DNA of 64,000 nt. Source: Thiobacillus sp. 65-29. GTDB taxonomy: Bacteria; Pseudomonadota; Gammaproteobacteria; Burkholderiales; Thiobacillaceae. The DNA lies in contig MKWN01000023.1 of NCBI GenBank assembly GCA_001899775.1, forward strand, positions 100,057 through 164,056, read 5' to 3'. How positions within the stretch are numbered: the stretch's first letter is position 1; each line of letters begins with the position of its first letter. The notes beneath the pieces are model-generated. The model was given only the letters and a program-made list of their open reading frames with translations, was not told the DNA's origin and made no database searches. The position numbers and the translations under genes were made by a program. Positions 38,517-52,960 of the stretch are shown here, one piece after another.

Positions 38517-39536
38517 TTACTTGATGTTCTTCATTTCGCCTTCGACCATCTTCACGACATTCGGCGGCAGCGCCACGAAGCCCAGTTCGGCGGCCATCCG
38601 CTGGCCATTGTTCAGCGCCCAGGTGAAGAAGGCGACCACGTCCTTCTGCTTCACGGCATCGGCGCCCTTCTCGTACGCAAGGACATAGGTTGCCGTGGTG
38701 ATCGGCCAGGCATTCTTGTGCGTCTGGTCGAGCAGATCGGGCGCCATGCCCTTCACCTTGAAGTTCGCGCCCGCCGCCGCATCGGCCACCGCCTGCTGGT
38801 TCGGTACGATGAAGTTGCCCGCCTTGTTCTTCAGCGCGACGAAGCTCATGTTGTTCTTCATCGCATCGGCAATGTCGACGTAACCGATCGCGCCCTTGAT
38901 TTTCTGCACGTTGGCCGCCACGCCCGGGTTGCCCTTGCCGCCGACGGCGTTGGACGGCCAGTTGACGGTATTGCCGGCGCCGACGTCGCGTTTGAAGGCC
39001 ATCGACTGTTTGGCCAGGTAGTTCGAGAAGGCGAACGTGGTGCCCGAGCCGTCCGAGCGATGCGCCACGGTGATGGCCAGTTTGGGCAGGGTCACACCCG
39101 GGTTCAGGCGGGCGATGGCCGGATCGTTCCACTGGGTGATGGCGCCACGGAAGATGTCGGCCGCGGTAGTTCCGTCCAGCTTGAGTTTGCCGGAATCGAC
39201 GCCCGGAACGTTCATGACGATCGTGACGCCGCCCATCACGGTTGGAACCTGCACCAGTTTCGCGGCGTCGAGATCCTCTTCCTTCATCGGAGCGTCGGTG
39301 CCGCCGAAGTCGACAGTCTTGGCCTTGATCTGCTTGACCCCACCGGAGGAGCCAATGCCCTGGTAATTGACCTTGTTACCGGTCGCGGTCTGGTAGGCTT
39401 CGGCCCACTTGGTATAAACGGCATAAGGGAAGGTTGCGCCCGCCCCCGTGATGTCGGCGGCCAGCGCGCTCACCGAAAAAGCAAGACCCATGGTGGCCGC
39501 AAGAGCACCCTGAGCCAGTGTGTTGAGTGTACGCAT
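38517..39536 (-). CDS. pstS: Phosphate-binding periplasmic protein PstS
   Basis: This 339-residue periplasmic binding protein has a signal peptide cut near Ala25-Ala (SALAAD). It has the TGAGATFPYAVY opening, GSSGG near residue 58, and RSDGSGTTFAF phosphate-site residues around 155. The ATG at 39536 has GGAGATAT upstream. A Pho-box-like site lies 66 bases before the start. Confidence 0.97.
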   Translation of the reverse strand: MRTLNTLAQGALAATMGLAFSVSALAADITGAGATFPYAVYTKWAEAYQTATGNKVNYQGIGSSGGVKQIKAKTVDFGGTDAPMKEEDLDAAKLVQVPTVMGGVTIVMNVPGVDSGKLKLDGTTAADIFRGAITQWNDPAIARLNPGVTLPKLAITVAHRSDGSGTTFAFSNYLAKQSMAFKRDVGAGNTVNWPSNAVGGKGNPGVAANVQKIKGAIGYVDIADAMKNNMSFVALKNKAGNFIVPNQQAVADAAAGANFKVKGMAPDLLDQTHKNAWPITTATYVLAYEKGADAVKQKDVVAFFTWALNNGQRMAAELGFVALPPNVVKMVEGEMKNIK

Positions 39537-39601
39537 GTAAATATCTCCGATAGTTGTTGACGTTGCCGCGAGGGGCGACGTCGCCATACTATCGGGCGAA
39601 T

Positions 39602-39619
39602 ATTACAGAACTATTTCAG
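39602..39619 (-). promoter_or_regulatory. Pho-box-like PhoB site upstream of pstS
   Basis: On the minus strand CTGAAAT, AGTT, CTGTAAT form two half-sites with the 11-bp period of the PhoB consensus (CTGTCAT half-sites). It stands in the 92-bp glmM-pstS gap, where a -35 box would be expected. Confidence 0.65.
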
Positions 39620-39628
39620 TGCGGGAAA

Positions 39629-40990
39629 TCACCCCGCAGCGGCCGTTCTCACGGCAGCGGCAATTGCTTCAGCCATGTTACGCACCAGATCGGTGTCGCG
39701 TCCTTCGACCATCACGCGGATCAGCGGCTCGGTGCCGGACGCGCGCAAGACGATCCGTCCGCTGCCTTTCAGCGCAGCCTCGGCCTCGGCAACCGAGGCG
39801 CCGACCTGTGAGGCGGCATCCAGTTTGAAACTCTTGGCGACCGGCACGTTGATCATCACCTGTGGATAGGTCTCCAGGTCGGCGGTGAAAGCGTCGAGCG
39901 TCTCTCCCGTCTCGCGCAGCGCCCACAACACCTGCAGCGCGGAAACGATGCCGTCGCCGGTGGTGTGCTTGTCGAGGCAGAGGATGTGCCCGGAGGTCTC
40001 GCCGCCCAGCATCCAGCCATTCGCCTGCAGACGCTCCAGCACGTAGCGGTCACCCACCTTGGCACGCTCGAACGGAACCTGGATGCGGGCAAGCGCATGC
40101 TCGGTGCCCAGGTTGGTCATCAGTGTGCCGACCACGCCGCCTTTCATGTAGCCGGTCTGGATGCGGTGACGCGCGATGACGTAGACCAGCTTGTCGCCGT
40201 CGTAGATCCGGCCCGCTGCATCCGCCATCATCAGGCGGTCGCCGTCGCCGTCAAGGGAGATACCGAGGTCGGCACGGTGACGACGCACCGCCTCGGACAG
40301 CGCCTGGGTGTGGGTGGCGCCACAATCGTCGTTGATGTTGAAGCCGTTCGGTTCGTTGCCGATGGCTATGACCTCGGCGCCCAGCTCATGCAGCACATGG
40401 GGAGCGATGTGGTAGGTCGCGCCGTGCGCACAGTCGACGACCACGCGCAGGCCGCGCAGATCGAGACGATTGGGGAAGCTGCTCTTGCAGAACTCGATGT
40501 AGCGCGCGGCGGCGTCCTCGATGCGGCGCGCGCGCCCCAGCTGGCGCGCCGGCACGGTGACGATGGGCCGGTCGAGGCGGGCCTCGATGGCTTCCTCGAC
40601 GCTGTCGGGGAGTTTCTGCCCGCCTTCGGAGAAGAACTTGATGCCATTGTCCTCGAACGGGTTGTGCGACGCGGAAATCACGACGCCGGCCTGCAGCCGC
40701 AGCGCGCGGGTCAGGTAGGCCACCGCGGGGGTGGGCATCGGCCCGGTCATCAGCACGTTCACGCCGGCGGCCGTGAACCCGGCCTCCATCGCAGCTTCCA
40801 GCATGTAGCCAGAAATGCGCGTATCCTTGCCGATCAGCACGGTGGGGTGCTGATCCGGCGGCAGGCTGCCGCGGTCGGCCACCAGCACCTGACCGGCGGC
40901 ATAGGCCAGATGCATGACGAATTCGGGCGTGATCGGCGCCTCGCCCACTCTGCCGCGCACGCCGTCGGTGCCGAAATACTTACGCCCCAT
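39629..40990 (-). CDS. glmM: Phosphoglucosamine mutase
   Basis: This 453-residue enzyme converts glucosamine 6-phosphate to the 1-phosphate on the way to UDP-GlcNAc. The phosphoserine loop ISASHNP (Ser108), metal site DGDGDR and phosphate-binding [11 protein letters not shown] are intact. The ATG at 40990 gives the family opening [11 protein letters not shown]. Its first bases overlap the folP end by 11 bp. Confidence 0.98.
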   Translation of the reverse strand: MGRKYFGTDGVRGRVGEAPITPEFVMHLAYAAGQVLVADRGSLPPDQHPTVLIGKDTRISGYMLEAAMEAGFTAAGVNVLMTGPMPTPAVAYLTRALRLQAGVVISASHNPFEDNGIKFFSEGGQKLPDSVEEAIEARLDRPIVTVPARQLGRARRIEDAAARYIEFCKSSFPNRLDLRGLRVVVDCAHGATYHIAPHVLHELGAEVIAIGNEPNGFNINDDCGATHTQALSEAVRRHRADLGISLDGDGDRLMMADAAGRIYDGDKLVYVIARHRIQTGYMKGGVVGTLMTNLGTEHALARIQVPFERAKVGDRYVLERLQANGWMLGGETSGHILCLDKHTTGDGIVSALQVLWALRETGETLDAFTADLETYPQVMINVPVAKSFKLDAASQVGASVAEAEAALKGSGRIVLRASGTEPLIRVMVEGRDTDLVRNMAEAIAAAVRTAAAG

Positions 40991-41819
40991 CGTCTGCTTC
41001 CTCCACTGCATTCCAGATCGCCAGCGCATCGCGCATGGCGGCCACATCGTGCACCCGCAGCAGCCGCGCGCCGCGCGCCACCGCCGCAAGATGCGCGGCA
41101 ATCCCCGCATATTCGCGTTCGTCCACCGCGCGGCCGGTGAGCGCACCCAGCATCGACTTGCGCGACAGTCCGGCGAGCACGGGCACTCCCAGTGCAACGA
41201 GCCGGTCGAGTCGCCGCAGCAGCGCAAGGTTGTGCGCGACGGTCTTGCCGAAGCCAAAGCCGGGATCGATCACCAGCCGTTCGCGCGCAATGCCCGCCGC
41301 CTCGCAGACTGTCACACGCCCCTGCAGGAACGCGCCAACTTCCCGCACCACGTCCTCGTACACGGGCGCCTGCTGCATCGTCTGCGGTTCGCCCAGCATG
41401 TGCATCAGACACACCGCGGTATTGGACGCCGCAACCGTCTCCAGCGCACCCGGTGCGCGCAGGGCCGTGACGTCGTTGACCATCGCCGCGCCCGCCGCGA
41501 GCGCGGCGCGCATCACCTTGGGCTTGCGGGTGTCGATCGAGACGCAACAGCCTTCCCGGACGAGCGCATCGAGCACCGGAATCGCGCGGCCGATCTCCTC
41601 CTCTACCGGCACCGGCGCCGCGCCGGGCCGCGTCGACTCGCCACCGACATCGAGGATATCGGCGCCGGCGTCCCGAAGCTTGAGCGCATGGTCGATCGCA
41701 GCCTGCGTGGTGCCGAATCCGCCGCGCTCGGAAAACGAGTCCGGCGTGACGTTGACGATACCCATGACGAGGGGGCGGGACAGAGAAAGACGGAAGGCGC
41801 CTGCGTAGAGCGTATCCAT
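40980..41819 (-). CDS. folP: Dihydropteroate synthase
   Basis: This 279-residue TIM-barrel enzyme joins p-aminobenzoate to the pterin precursor in folate synthesis and is the sulfonamide target. The [12 protein letters not shown] motif, the [13 protein letters not shown] segment and DPGFGFGKT are present. The ATG abuts the T tract of a terminator hairpin, and no Shine-Dalgarno lies within the last 12 bases, though no better start exists before residue 19. It overlaps glmM. Confidence 0.95.
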   Translation of the reverse strand: MDTLYAGAFRLSLSRPLVMGIVNVTPDSFSERGGFGTTQAAIDHALKLRDAGADILDVGGESTRPGAAPVPVEEEIGRAIPVLDALVREGCCVSIDTRKPKVMRAALAAGAAMVNDVTALRAPGALETVAASNTAVCLMHMLGEPQTMQQAPVYEDVVREVGAFLQGRVTVCEAAGIARERLVIDPGFGFGKTVAHNLALLRRLDRLVALGVPVLAGLSRKSMLGALTGRAVDEREYAGIAAHLAAVARGARLLRVHDVAAMRDALAIWNAVEEADDGA

Positions 41820-41846
41820 AAAAAATGGAGGGGTTGAGGCCCCTCC
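41820..41846 (-). terminator. Terminator between ftsH and folP
   Basis: On the minus strand GGAGGGG, loop CCTCAA, CCCCTCC is followed by ATTTTTT. The T tract ends at the folP ATG itself. It should limit read-through from ftsH into folP-glmM. Confidence 0.7.
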
Positions 41847-41863
41847 GTCCCGATCGAACGTCG

Positions 41864-43753
<1,890 letters not shown>

Positions 43754-43819
43754 GTTGACTCCTCGGCGCGCCATCGCGCCGTTTGACCCATTCTAAACCA
43801 AACCCCGGCTACGGCGGGG

Positions 43820-44467
43820 TCACGCCGCGTGCCGTTCGGCCACGGGCTCGCGGCCGAGCAGATAGACTTCCGTACTGCGGTCGCGCGAAGCATCCGGCTT
43901 GCGTATCGCGACCCGTGCGAACGCCTGCCGCATCCGTACGCGGAAATCCTCGAATCCGACGCCCTGAAATACTTTGACGAGAAAAGCGCCATCAGGTTTC
44001 AGCCACTGCACCGCAAAATCCAGCGCCAGTTCGCATAATTCATAATGCCGCGCCTGATCGCGCAGCGCCACCCCACTTATATTGGGGGCCATATCGCTCA
44101 AAACAAGGTCGACACGCTGCGTCCCCAGCTTTTCCTCCAGCCAGGCCAGGGCGGCCGGTTCGGTGAAATCCCCCGCCAGGCTTTCCACGCCCGCCAGCGG
44201 CGCGACCGGCAGGAGATCGATCGCCAGCACCCTGCCCCGCCCCTTCAGCTTCGCGACCGCCACCTGGCACCAACTGCCCGGTGCCGCGCCCAGATCGACC
44301 ACCGTCATCCCCGGACGCAGCAGGGGGTCGCGTGCGTCGATTTCCAGCAGTTTGTACGCGGCACGCGAGCGGTAGCCGTCCTGCTGCGCCCGCTTGACGT
44401 AGGGATCGGTGACATGCTCGTGCATCCAGGCACGTCCCGATTTCGTTCGCTTGGGCTTGTGTGTCAT
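43820..44467 (-). CDS. rlmE: 23S rRNA 2'-O-ribose U2552 methyltransferase
   Basis: This 215-residue RrmJ/FtsJ-type SAM-dependent methyltransferase modifies U2552 of 23S rRNA. The SAM loop [14 protein letters not shown], the catalytic residues in LSDMAPN, LVKVFQG and STEVYLLG, and the family opening are present. The rlmE-ftsH-folP-glmM order is standard. yhbY is divergent. Confidence 0.97.
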   Translation of the reverse strand: MTHKPKRTKSGRAWMHEHVTDPYVKRAQQDGYRSRAAYKLLEIDARDPLLRPGMTVVDLGAAPGSWCQVAVAKLKGRGRVLAIDLLPVAPLAGVESLAGDFTEPAALAWLEEKLGTQRVDLVLSDMAPNISGVALRDQARHYELCELALDFAVQWLKPDGAFLVKVFQGVGFEDFRVRMRQAFARVAIRKPDASRDRSTEVYLLGREPVAERHAA

Positions 44468-44507
44468 GGCTATCGGCTACAATCCGCGCTCGCTTGAAGG
44501 AATCCAC

Positions 44508-44804
44508 ATGAAATCACTCACCCCCGCCCAGCGGCAATACCTCAAGGGCCTGGCGCACAGCCGCCAGCCGGTGGTCATGATCGGCGGCAACGGCCTCACG
44601 CCCGCGGTACTGAAGGAAATCGAACGCGGGCTCGCCGCGCACGAACTGATCAAGATCAAGGCGGCCAGCGACGAGGCGGAAACGCGCCGCGCCTGGATGG
44701 AGGACATCTGCGCCGCCACGGGGGCCGCGCCGGTGCAGCAGATCGGCAAGGTGCTGGTGATCTACCGCGCGGGGGAAAAACCGGCGATCACCCTGCCCGG
44801 CTGA
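44508..44804 (+). CDS. yhbY: YhbY-type CRM-domain RNA-binding protein
   Basis: This 98-residue single CRM-domain protein associates with pre-50S ribosomal particles. The GxxG RNA-contact loop is visible as MIGGNGLT near residues 24-31. The ATG at 44508 fits the family length (97 in E. coli). It shares a divergent region with rlmE, another 50S maturation factor. Confidence 0.95.
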   Translation: MKSLTPAQRQYLKGLAHSRQPVVMIGGNGLTPAVLKEIERGLAAHELIKIKAASDEAETRRAWMEDICAATGAAPVQQIGKVLVIYRAGEKPAITLPG

Positions 44805-44821
44805 GCGACGACGGCCGGGGA

Positions 44822-45280
44822 CTATCGCGCCAGTCCCGCACGCCACACCAGCACGAGGCCGAGCGCGCTCTGGATGAGGTAAAGGATGCTGGAAACGCCA
44901 TGCCAGTGGCGGAAACGGTCGGCGAACACGCTCTGCATCACCGCCTGCGGCATGGCTTGGTCCTTCAGGCCCTGCAGGATCGGCTGCACCCCGAACTGCG
45001 CCACGAGAATCAGCGCCAGCATCAAGGCCACGATCCAGAAGAACAACGTCTTCAGCGCCGCGCCCCCATCGCGGGCGACGCGATAGACGAGCAGGTACGC
45101 TGCCGCCGCGATGCCGATCCACGCCATCCAGTCGAACAGGCGCCCGGCGAGGTTGCCGGCAAGCTGCTTGTCGTCGAGTGCCGCAAACAGCACGGGCGCG
45201 GCCAGATAGCCGAGCGCCCACATGCCACCGATCCACAGCACCAGAAGCGTGCCGGCGAGGCCGTCCCAGAAGCGGCGCAT
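44822..45280 (-). CDS. DUF4149 (TMEM205-like) membrane protein
   Basis: This 152-residue inner-membrane protein has four hydrophobic segments (about 8-35, 52-68, 77-97 and 128-148). The family is often found downstream of greA in Betaproteobacteria. The function is unknown. It starts two bases after the greA stop and so is co-translated or co-transcribed with it. Confidence 0.85.
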   Translation of the reverse strand: MRRFWDGLAGTLLVLWIGGMWALGYLAAPVLFAALDDKQLAGNLAGRLFDWMAWIGIAAAAYLLVYRVARDGGAALKTLFFWIVALMLALILVAQFGVQPILQGLKDQAMPQAVMQSVFADRFRHWHGVSSILYLIQSALGLVLVWRAGLAR

Positions 45281-45282
45281 GT

Positions 45283-45759
45283 TTACTTGTACAGGACGTC
45301 GAGCACTTCGTACTGGCGCACGCCGCCCGGCGCCTGCACGTCGACGCTGTCGCCGGCGTACTTGCCGATGAGCGCGCGCGCGATCGGCGAGGACACCGAG
45401 ATCTTGCCGGCCTTGATGTCCGCCTCGTCGTCGCCGACGATCTGGTAGCTGACGGTGTCGCCGCTTTCGGCGTCTTCCAGTTCGACCGTGGCGCCAAAGA
45501 CGATGCGGCCCTCGGCGTCGAGGGTTGCCGGATCGATGATCTGCGCGTGCGACAGCTTGCCTTCCAGCTCGGCGATGCGACCCTCGATGAAGCCCTGCTT
45601 TTCCTTTGCCGCGTCGTATTCGGCGTTTTCCGACAGGTCACCCTGCGCGCGCGCCTCGGCGATCGCCTGGATCACCGCGGGGCGTTCCACGCTCTTCAAA
45701 TGCTGCAACTCGGCGCGCAGTTTCTCGGCGCCCACCACGGTAAGGGGGATTTTGTTCAC
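45283..45759 (-). CDS. greA: Transcription elongation factor GreA
   Basis: This 158-residue factor stimulates cleavage of backtracked RNA in stalled RNA polymerase. It has an N-terminal coiled coil with [13 protein letters not shown] at the tip and a C-terminal FKBP-like domain. The GTG at 45759 gives exactly the E. coli length, and AGAGGGCAGG precedes it. It follows carB by 17 bp. Confidence 0.97.
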   Translation of the reverse strand: MNKIPLTVVGAEKLRAELQHLKSVERPAVIQAIAEARAQGDLSENAEYDAAKEKQGFIEGRIAELEGKLSHAQIIDPATLDAEGRIVFGATVELEDAESGDTVSYQIVGDDEADIKAGKISVSSPIARALIGKYAGDSVDVQAPGGVRQYEVLDVLYK

Positions 45760-45776
45760 GAACCTGCCCTCTGGAA

Positions 45777-48983
<3,207 letters not shown>

Positions 48984-48985
48984 GA

Positions 48986-50122
48986 TCAGTGGGCTTTGGC
49001 ATCCGCCATCATCTGGATGAAGCGGTCGAACAGGTAGCTGACGTCATGCGGGCCGGGACTCGCTTCGGGGTGCCCCTGGAAGCTGAACGCCGGGCAGTCG
49101 GTACGTGCGATGCCCTGCAGCGAGCCGTCGAACAGCGAGACATGGGTGCTGCGCAGGTTGGCGGGCAGGGTCGCCGCGTCCACGGCAAAACCGTGGTTCT
49201 GGCTGGTGATGGCGACGCGGCCGCTGTCGAGGTCCTTGACCGGATGGTTGGCGCCGTGATGGCCGAACTTCATCTTCACGGTCTTCGCACCGGAAGCGAG
49301 TGCCAGCAGCTGATGGCCAAGACAGATACCGAAGAGGGGGATCTTCGTGGCGACCAGTTCACCAATCGCGCGGATCGCGTAGTCGCAGGCCTCGGGGTCG
49401 CCGGGGCCATTGGAAAGGAAGATGCCATCGGGCTTCAGCGCCAGTGCCTGTTCGGCGGTCGCGGTCCCCGGCAGCACGGTCAGGCGGCAGCCACGCTCGG
49501 CCAGCATGCGCAGGATGTTGCGCTTGACGCCGTAATCGAAGGCGACGACGTGGAAGCGCGGCGTTTCCAGCCTGCCGTAGCCGGAACCGAGCTTCCACTC
49601 GGTTTCGGCCCAGTCGTAGGCGGCGGGCGCGCTGACGACCTTGGCGAGGTCCATGCCGGCGAGCCCCGGGAAGGCACGTGCAGCCTCCAGTGCCTTCGCC
49701 TCGTCGACCGCGCCTGCCATGATGCAGCCGTTCTGTGTACCCTTTTCGCGCAGGATGCGGGTCAGGCGGCGGGTGTCGATGTCGGCGATGGCGACGATGT
49801 TCTCGCGCTTCAGGTAATCGGACAGCGTTTCGCTGGCGCGGAAGCTCGAATGCAGCCGCGGCAGGTCGCGCACCACCAGGCCGGCGGCATGGCTGCGCGC
49901 CGCCTCGACGTCCTCGACATTGATGCCGGTGTTGCCGATGTGCGGGTAGGTGAGGGTGACGATCTGCCGGGAATACGAAGGGTCGGTGAGGATTTCCTGA
50001 TAGCCGGTGAGTGCGGTGTTGAACACCACCTCCCCGCTCGTGACGCCATCGGCGCCGATCGATTGGCCGCGAAAGACCGAGCCGTCAGCGAGAACCAGGA
50101 TGGCGGGTTGGGCACGAGACAA
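48986..50122 (-). CDS. carA: Carbamoyl-phosphate synthase small subunit
   Basis: This 378-residue glutaminase subunit feeds ammonia to CarB. Catalytic Cys in FGICLGHQL and His/Glu in QGHPEASPG are intact. The TTG at 50122 was chosen: GGAG lies six bases upstream and no ATG or GTG suits the conserved opening. A weak start codon and a structured leader suggest translational tuning. Confidence 0.96.
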   Translation of the reverse strand: MSRAQPAILVLADGSVFRGQSIGADGVTSGEVVFNTALTGYQEILTDPSYSRQIVTLTYPHIGNTGINVEDVEAARSHAAGLVVRDLPRLHSSFRASETLSDYLKRENIVAIADIDTRRLTRILREKGTQNGCIMAGAVDEAKALEAARAFPGLAGMDLAKVVSAPAAYDWAETEWKLGSGYGRLETPRFHVVAFDYGVKRNILRMLAERGCRLTVLPGTATAEQALALKPDGIFLSNGPGDPEACDYAIRAIGELVATKIPLFGICLGHQLLALASGAKTVKMKFGHHGANHPVKDLDSGRVAITSQNHGFAVDAATLPANLRSTHVSLFDGSLQGIARTDCPAFSFQGHPEASPGPHDVSYLFDRFIQMMADAKAH

Positions 50123-50147
50123 GGAAAACTCCGAATGGCAGGTGACA

Positions 50148-50186
50148 AAATTCAGGCGAGCCGCTCGCGCGAACCCGCCTGAATTT
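50148..50186 (-). promoter_or_regulatory. Leader hairpin in the carAB 5' untranslated region
   Basis: AAATTCAGGCG and CGCCTGAATTT are exact 11-bp inverted copies around a 17-base GC-rich loop, between the promoter and the carA ribosome site. The right arm continues TTTTG. It could be an attenuator or a stability element; no clear leader peptide is seen. Confidence 0.6.
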
Positions 50187-50196
50187 GAATACTAAA

Positions 50197-50225
50197 ATTA
50201 TAGCCCAATTGACGCCCGGCTTCAA
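50197..50225 (-). promoter_or_regulatory. Strong predicted promoter of carAB
   Basis: On the minus strand TTGAAG (50220-50225), exactly 17 bp, then a perfect TATAAT (50197-50202). Transcription would start about 65-70 bases before the carA start. Confidence 0.75.
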
Positions 50226-50242
50226 CGTCCGGGCGACTGGTT

Positions 50243-50497
50243 TCACGGATGCAGGTGGTCGAGGCCGCCGTCCATGTCGAGTTCGGTCAGCTCGGTGAAG
50301 CCGCCGATGCAGTGGCCGTCGACGATGATCTGCGGCACGGTGCGCGCGCCGTGGGTGACGACGGCGAATTCCTTCATCGCCTCGCGGTCGAGGTCGATGC
50401 GGACCTCGTCGTAGCCGATGCCACGCTTGTCGAGAAAGGCCTTGGCCTTGACGCAGATGGGGCAGGTGCCGGTGCTGTAGACCTTGACGGCGTTCAT
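50243..50497 (-). CDS. Glutaredoxin
   Basis: This 84-residue GrxC-like thiol-disulfide reductase has active site CPIC in TGTCPICVKAKAFL and the cis-Pro glutathione site TVPQIIVDG. The usual dithiol motif is CPYC; Ile at the third position is a mild variant. The ATG at 50497 has AGGAAA upstream. The ATG at 50515 overlaps the dapB stop (ATGA) and would add six residues. It follows dapB. Confidence 0.9.
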   Translation of the reverse strand: MNAVKVYSTGTCPICVKAKAFLDKRGIGYDEVRIDLDREAMKEFAVVTHGARTVPQIIVDGHCIGGFTELTELDMDGGLDHLHP

Positions 50498-50511
50498 GGG
50501 CGTTTCCTGGT

Positions 50512-51315
50512 TCATTTCAGATTCAGCACGTCGCGCATGTCATACAGGCCGGGGGCGCGGCCCTGCAGCCATTTGGCGGCGCGCAGCGCACCCTGCGCGA
50601 AGGTGGCGCGGCTGCTGGCCTTGTGGGTGAGCTCGACACGCTCGCCGATGCCGGCGAACAGGAGCGTGTGATCGCCGACGATGTCGCCGCCGCGTACCGT
50701 GGCGAAGCCGATGGTGTCCGGCTTGCGCTCGCCGGTGACCCCCTCGCGGCCGTACACCGCGCACTGCGCCAGATCACGTCCGAGCGCATCCGCCACGGCC
50801 CGCCCGAGACCGAGCGCGGTGCCGGACGGCGCATCGACCTTGTGGCGGTGATGCGCCTCGACGATCTCGATGTCGTAGCCCTCCGCGAGCACCTGCGCCG
50901 CCATCTCGGCGAGCTTCAGCAGCAGGTTGACGCCGACGCTCATGTTGGGTGCGAACACGATCGGGACCTGCTGCGCGGCGGCAGCGATGCGCGCGCGACC
51001 GGCGTCGTCGAAGCCGGTGGTGCCGATCACCAGCGGCACGCCGGCGGCGACGCAGGCGTCGAGGTAGACAAAAGTCGCTTCGGGGCGCGTGAAATCGATC
51101 AGGGCACCGGCGCCGGCGAGCGCCACCGCGGGCTGGTCGCTCACCCGCGCAGTACTGGACACGCCGAAAGCGGCGCCGGGATCCTGGCCGACAAGCGGGC
51201 TGCCGGCGCGATCCAGCGCCGCGTGCAGGATGCAGGCGGGGTCGGCGGCGACGGCTTCGACGAGCGCCCGGCCCATGCGCCCGGACACGCCGGCGATCAC
51301 GGTGCGCAGGCTCAT
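50512..51315 (-). CDS. dapB: 4-hydroxy-tetrahydrodipicolinate reductase
   Basis: This 267-residue enzyme makes tetrahydrodipicolinate in the lysine/diaminopimelate pathway. The nucleotide loop [12 protein letters not shown], substrate motif [15 protein letters not shown] and IGTTGF segment are intact. Its start overlaps the end of the BamE-type gene by 4 bp (ATGA). Confidence 0.97.
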   Translation of the reverse strand: MSLRTVIAGVSGRMGRALVEAVAADPACILHAALDRAGSPLVGQDPGAAFGVSSTARVSDQPAVALAGAGALIDFTRPEATFVYLDACVAAGVPLVIGTTGFDDAGRARIAAAAQQVPIVFAPNMSVGVNLLLKLAEMAAQVLAEGYDIEIVEAHHRHKVDAPSGTALGLGRAVADALGRDLAQCAVYGREGVTGERKPDTIGFATVRGGDIVGDHTLLFAGIGERVELTHKASSRATFAQGALRAAKWLQGRAPGLYDMRDVLNLK

Positions 51316-52319
51316 GGCCGCCCCTCCCGCAGGATCGACAGCACCTTCTCCTCGACGATGCGCCAGCGGCCGTCACGCTCGACCATGCGCAACTGCTTCA
51401 CCACGGCATCGCGATAGCTGTCGGACCGGTAGAACTGGTTGAAGGTGACGGTCGCACTGCCGTCGTCGTTCCGATCGACCGACGGCGATTCGATTTTCAA
51501 CTCGATGTTCTTCGCCAGACCGAGCAGCAGGCGGCGACGCTTTTCCCAGTCGGCGCGGCTGTCGCCGCCGGTGGGCGTGAACCGCGCGTCGTAGGCCGCG
51601 AGGTACGCTTCCTCGTCGCGGCCGGACCAGGCATCGGCCCAGACCTTGAGTGCCCGCAGCACCGGATCGTCGCTGTCCGCGCCCGCGGCGTACGGCTCGG
51701 GGAACGGCGGAATGACGTCAGGCTTGATTTCGGTGACGTCGGTCGCGGCCTGCAGCGGCGGTTCGGCGGCTACGCGCGGGTCGACGTAGGGCGGCGCGTT
51801 GGGCGGACTCGGCAAGGGCGGCACGACGCCCCGCACCGCCGGTGCGGCACGGGGCGTCTCGGCAGCGGGCGTAACGGGTGCCGCCGCAGGGACGGCAGGC
51901 GCGGCCGCGCCCACGACGTGGGCGACAGGCGCCGGCGAAGCGAGTGCGACCGTCGGCGCAGCCGTAGTCGCGGCGTCCGTCGCCGGCACGCTGCCTTCGG
52001 CGGGCGGCACTTGCCCCTCGATGCGAATCAGCGAATCACCATCGAAGAACAGGGACAGGCGCCGCTGTTCGGCGAGTTTGCCGGCCTTGTGAAAAACGTA
52101 GACGTAATCCCAGCGGTCGCTGTGGAAGGGGTCGACCACCAGCGGCGTGCCGAGCAGGAAGCGGACCTGCGAGCGGGTCAGGCCGGGTTTCAGACGGGCT
52201 ACGTTTTCCTGGTCGAGTGCATTGCCCTGTTGCACGTCGATGCGATGCGGGCCGATATTGAGGCCGGAACAGCCGGCAAGCAGGCCCAGGAGCAGGACGG
52301 AAATCGAAAGTCGACGCAT
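51312..52319 (-). CDS. bamE: BamE-type outer-membrane lipoprotein with extra C-terminal domain
   Basis: This 335-residue lipoprotein has lipobox LLAGC (Cys17) and a SmpA/BamE domain (about 20-105; [20 protein letters not shown] is diagnostic). BamE, a part of the outer-membrane barrel assembly machine, is normally about 110-180 residues. Here a Pro/Ala linker (about 106-215) leads to a second domain (about 218-331; [19 protein letters not shown]) of NTF2/SnoaL-like type, resembling the C-terminal domain of Cds6-like proteins. The domain call is by eye. The gene is divergent from fur and precedes dapB. Confidence 0.88.
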   Translation of the reverse strand: MRRLSISVLLLGLLAGCSGLNIGPHRIDVQQGNALDQENVARLKPGLTRSQVRFLLGTPLVVDPFHSDRWDYVYVFHKAGKLAEQRRLSLFFDGDSLIRIEGQVPPAEGSVPATDAATTAAPTVALASPAPVAHVVGAAAPAVPAAAPVTPAAETPRAAPAVRGVVPPLPSPPNAPPYVDPRVAAEPPLQAATDVTEIKPDVIPPFPEPYAAGADSDDPVLRALKVWADAWSGRDEEAYLAAYDARFTPTGGDSRADWEKRRRLLLGLAKNIELKIESPSVDRNDDGSATVTFNQFYRSDSYRDAVVKQLRMVERDGRWRIVEEKVLSILREGRP

Positions 52320-52399
52320 GAGCGGAAATCGCGTGAGGACCGGACGGGCCACAAAAGCACGTATCATAACGTATTCGCGAACCCGTTCCGGAGCCCAGC

Positions 52400-52840
52400 G
52401 TGAGCAATCCGTCCGATCTCAAGAGCATCGGTCTCAAGGCGACCGTGCCGCGCCTGAAGATCCTCGATCTGTTCGAGCAGCACAGCGAGCACCATCTGAC
52501 GGCAGAGGAGGTGTACCGCATGCTGTCCGACGATGGCCAGGATATCGGCCTGGCGACGGTGTATCGCGTGCTGACGCAATTCGAGCAGGCGGGCCTCCTC
52601 ATCCGCCATCATTTCGACAGCGACCGCGCGGTGTTCGAACTCAACCAGGGCGGCCACCATGATCATCTGGTATGCCTGCAATGCGGCAAGGTCGAGGAGT
52701 TCGTCGACAGCGAAATCGAGAAGCGCCAGGAACGCATCGCGCGAGACCGCGGCTTCGTGATCCGCGACCACTCGCTGCAGATCTACGCCGACTGCATCAA
52801 GGAAAATTGCCCCAACCGAAAGACGGGCGGCGGTCGTTAA
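52400..52840 (+). CDS. fur: Ferric uptake regulator
   Basis: This 146-residue iron-responsive repressor has an N-terminal winged helix (GLATVYRVLTQFEQAGLL) and a metal site HHDHLVC with CxxC (CLQCGK); a second cysteine pair (CIKENC) lies near the end. The GTG at 52400 gives the family length. The bamE gene diverges, as in many Proteobacteria. A likely target, the bfd palindrome, is in this window. Confidence 0.97.
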   Translation: MSNPSDLKSIGLKATVPRLKILDLFEQHSEHHLTAEEVYRMLSDDGQDIGLATVYRVLTQFEQAGLLIRHHFDSDRAVFELNQGGHHDHLVCLQCGKVEEFVDSEIEKRQERIARDRGFVIRDHSLQIYADCIKENCPNRKTGGGR

Positions 52841-52869
52841 CGTAAAACTCGCGCAGCGAGATCCTGTCC

Positions 52870-52893
52870 CCCTCTCTCGCTTGCGGGAGAGGG
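52870..52893. repeat. REP-like hairpin element, copy 2
   Basis: CCCTCTCTCGC, two bases, GCGGGAGAGGG form an 11-bp stem with one G-T wobble. It matches the nadK-hrcA hairpin apart from a few bases. A second GGGGAG run follows. Confidence 0.65.
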
Positions 52894-52909
52894 AGGGGAG
52901 AGGGGAACG

Positions 52910-52958
52910 TTCATGGCGAGTCGCCGTTTCATATTCCGGGACGGCGAATTGCCATGAA
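52910..52958. other. Long inverted repeat between fur and btuF-like gene
   Basis: TTCATGGCGAGTCGCCGT and ACGGCGAATTGCCATGAA pair at 16 of 18 positions with a 13-base loop. It lies between two convergent genes, ending two bases before the btuF stop. No T tract is present, so a bidirectional rho-independent terminator is unlikely; it may be a transcript-end stabiliser. Confidence 0.6.
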
Positions 52959-52960
52959 TG

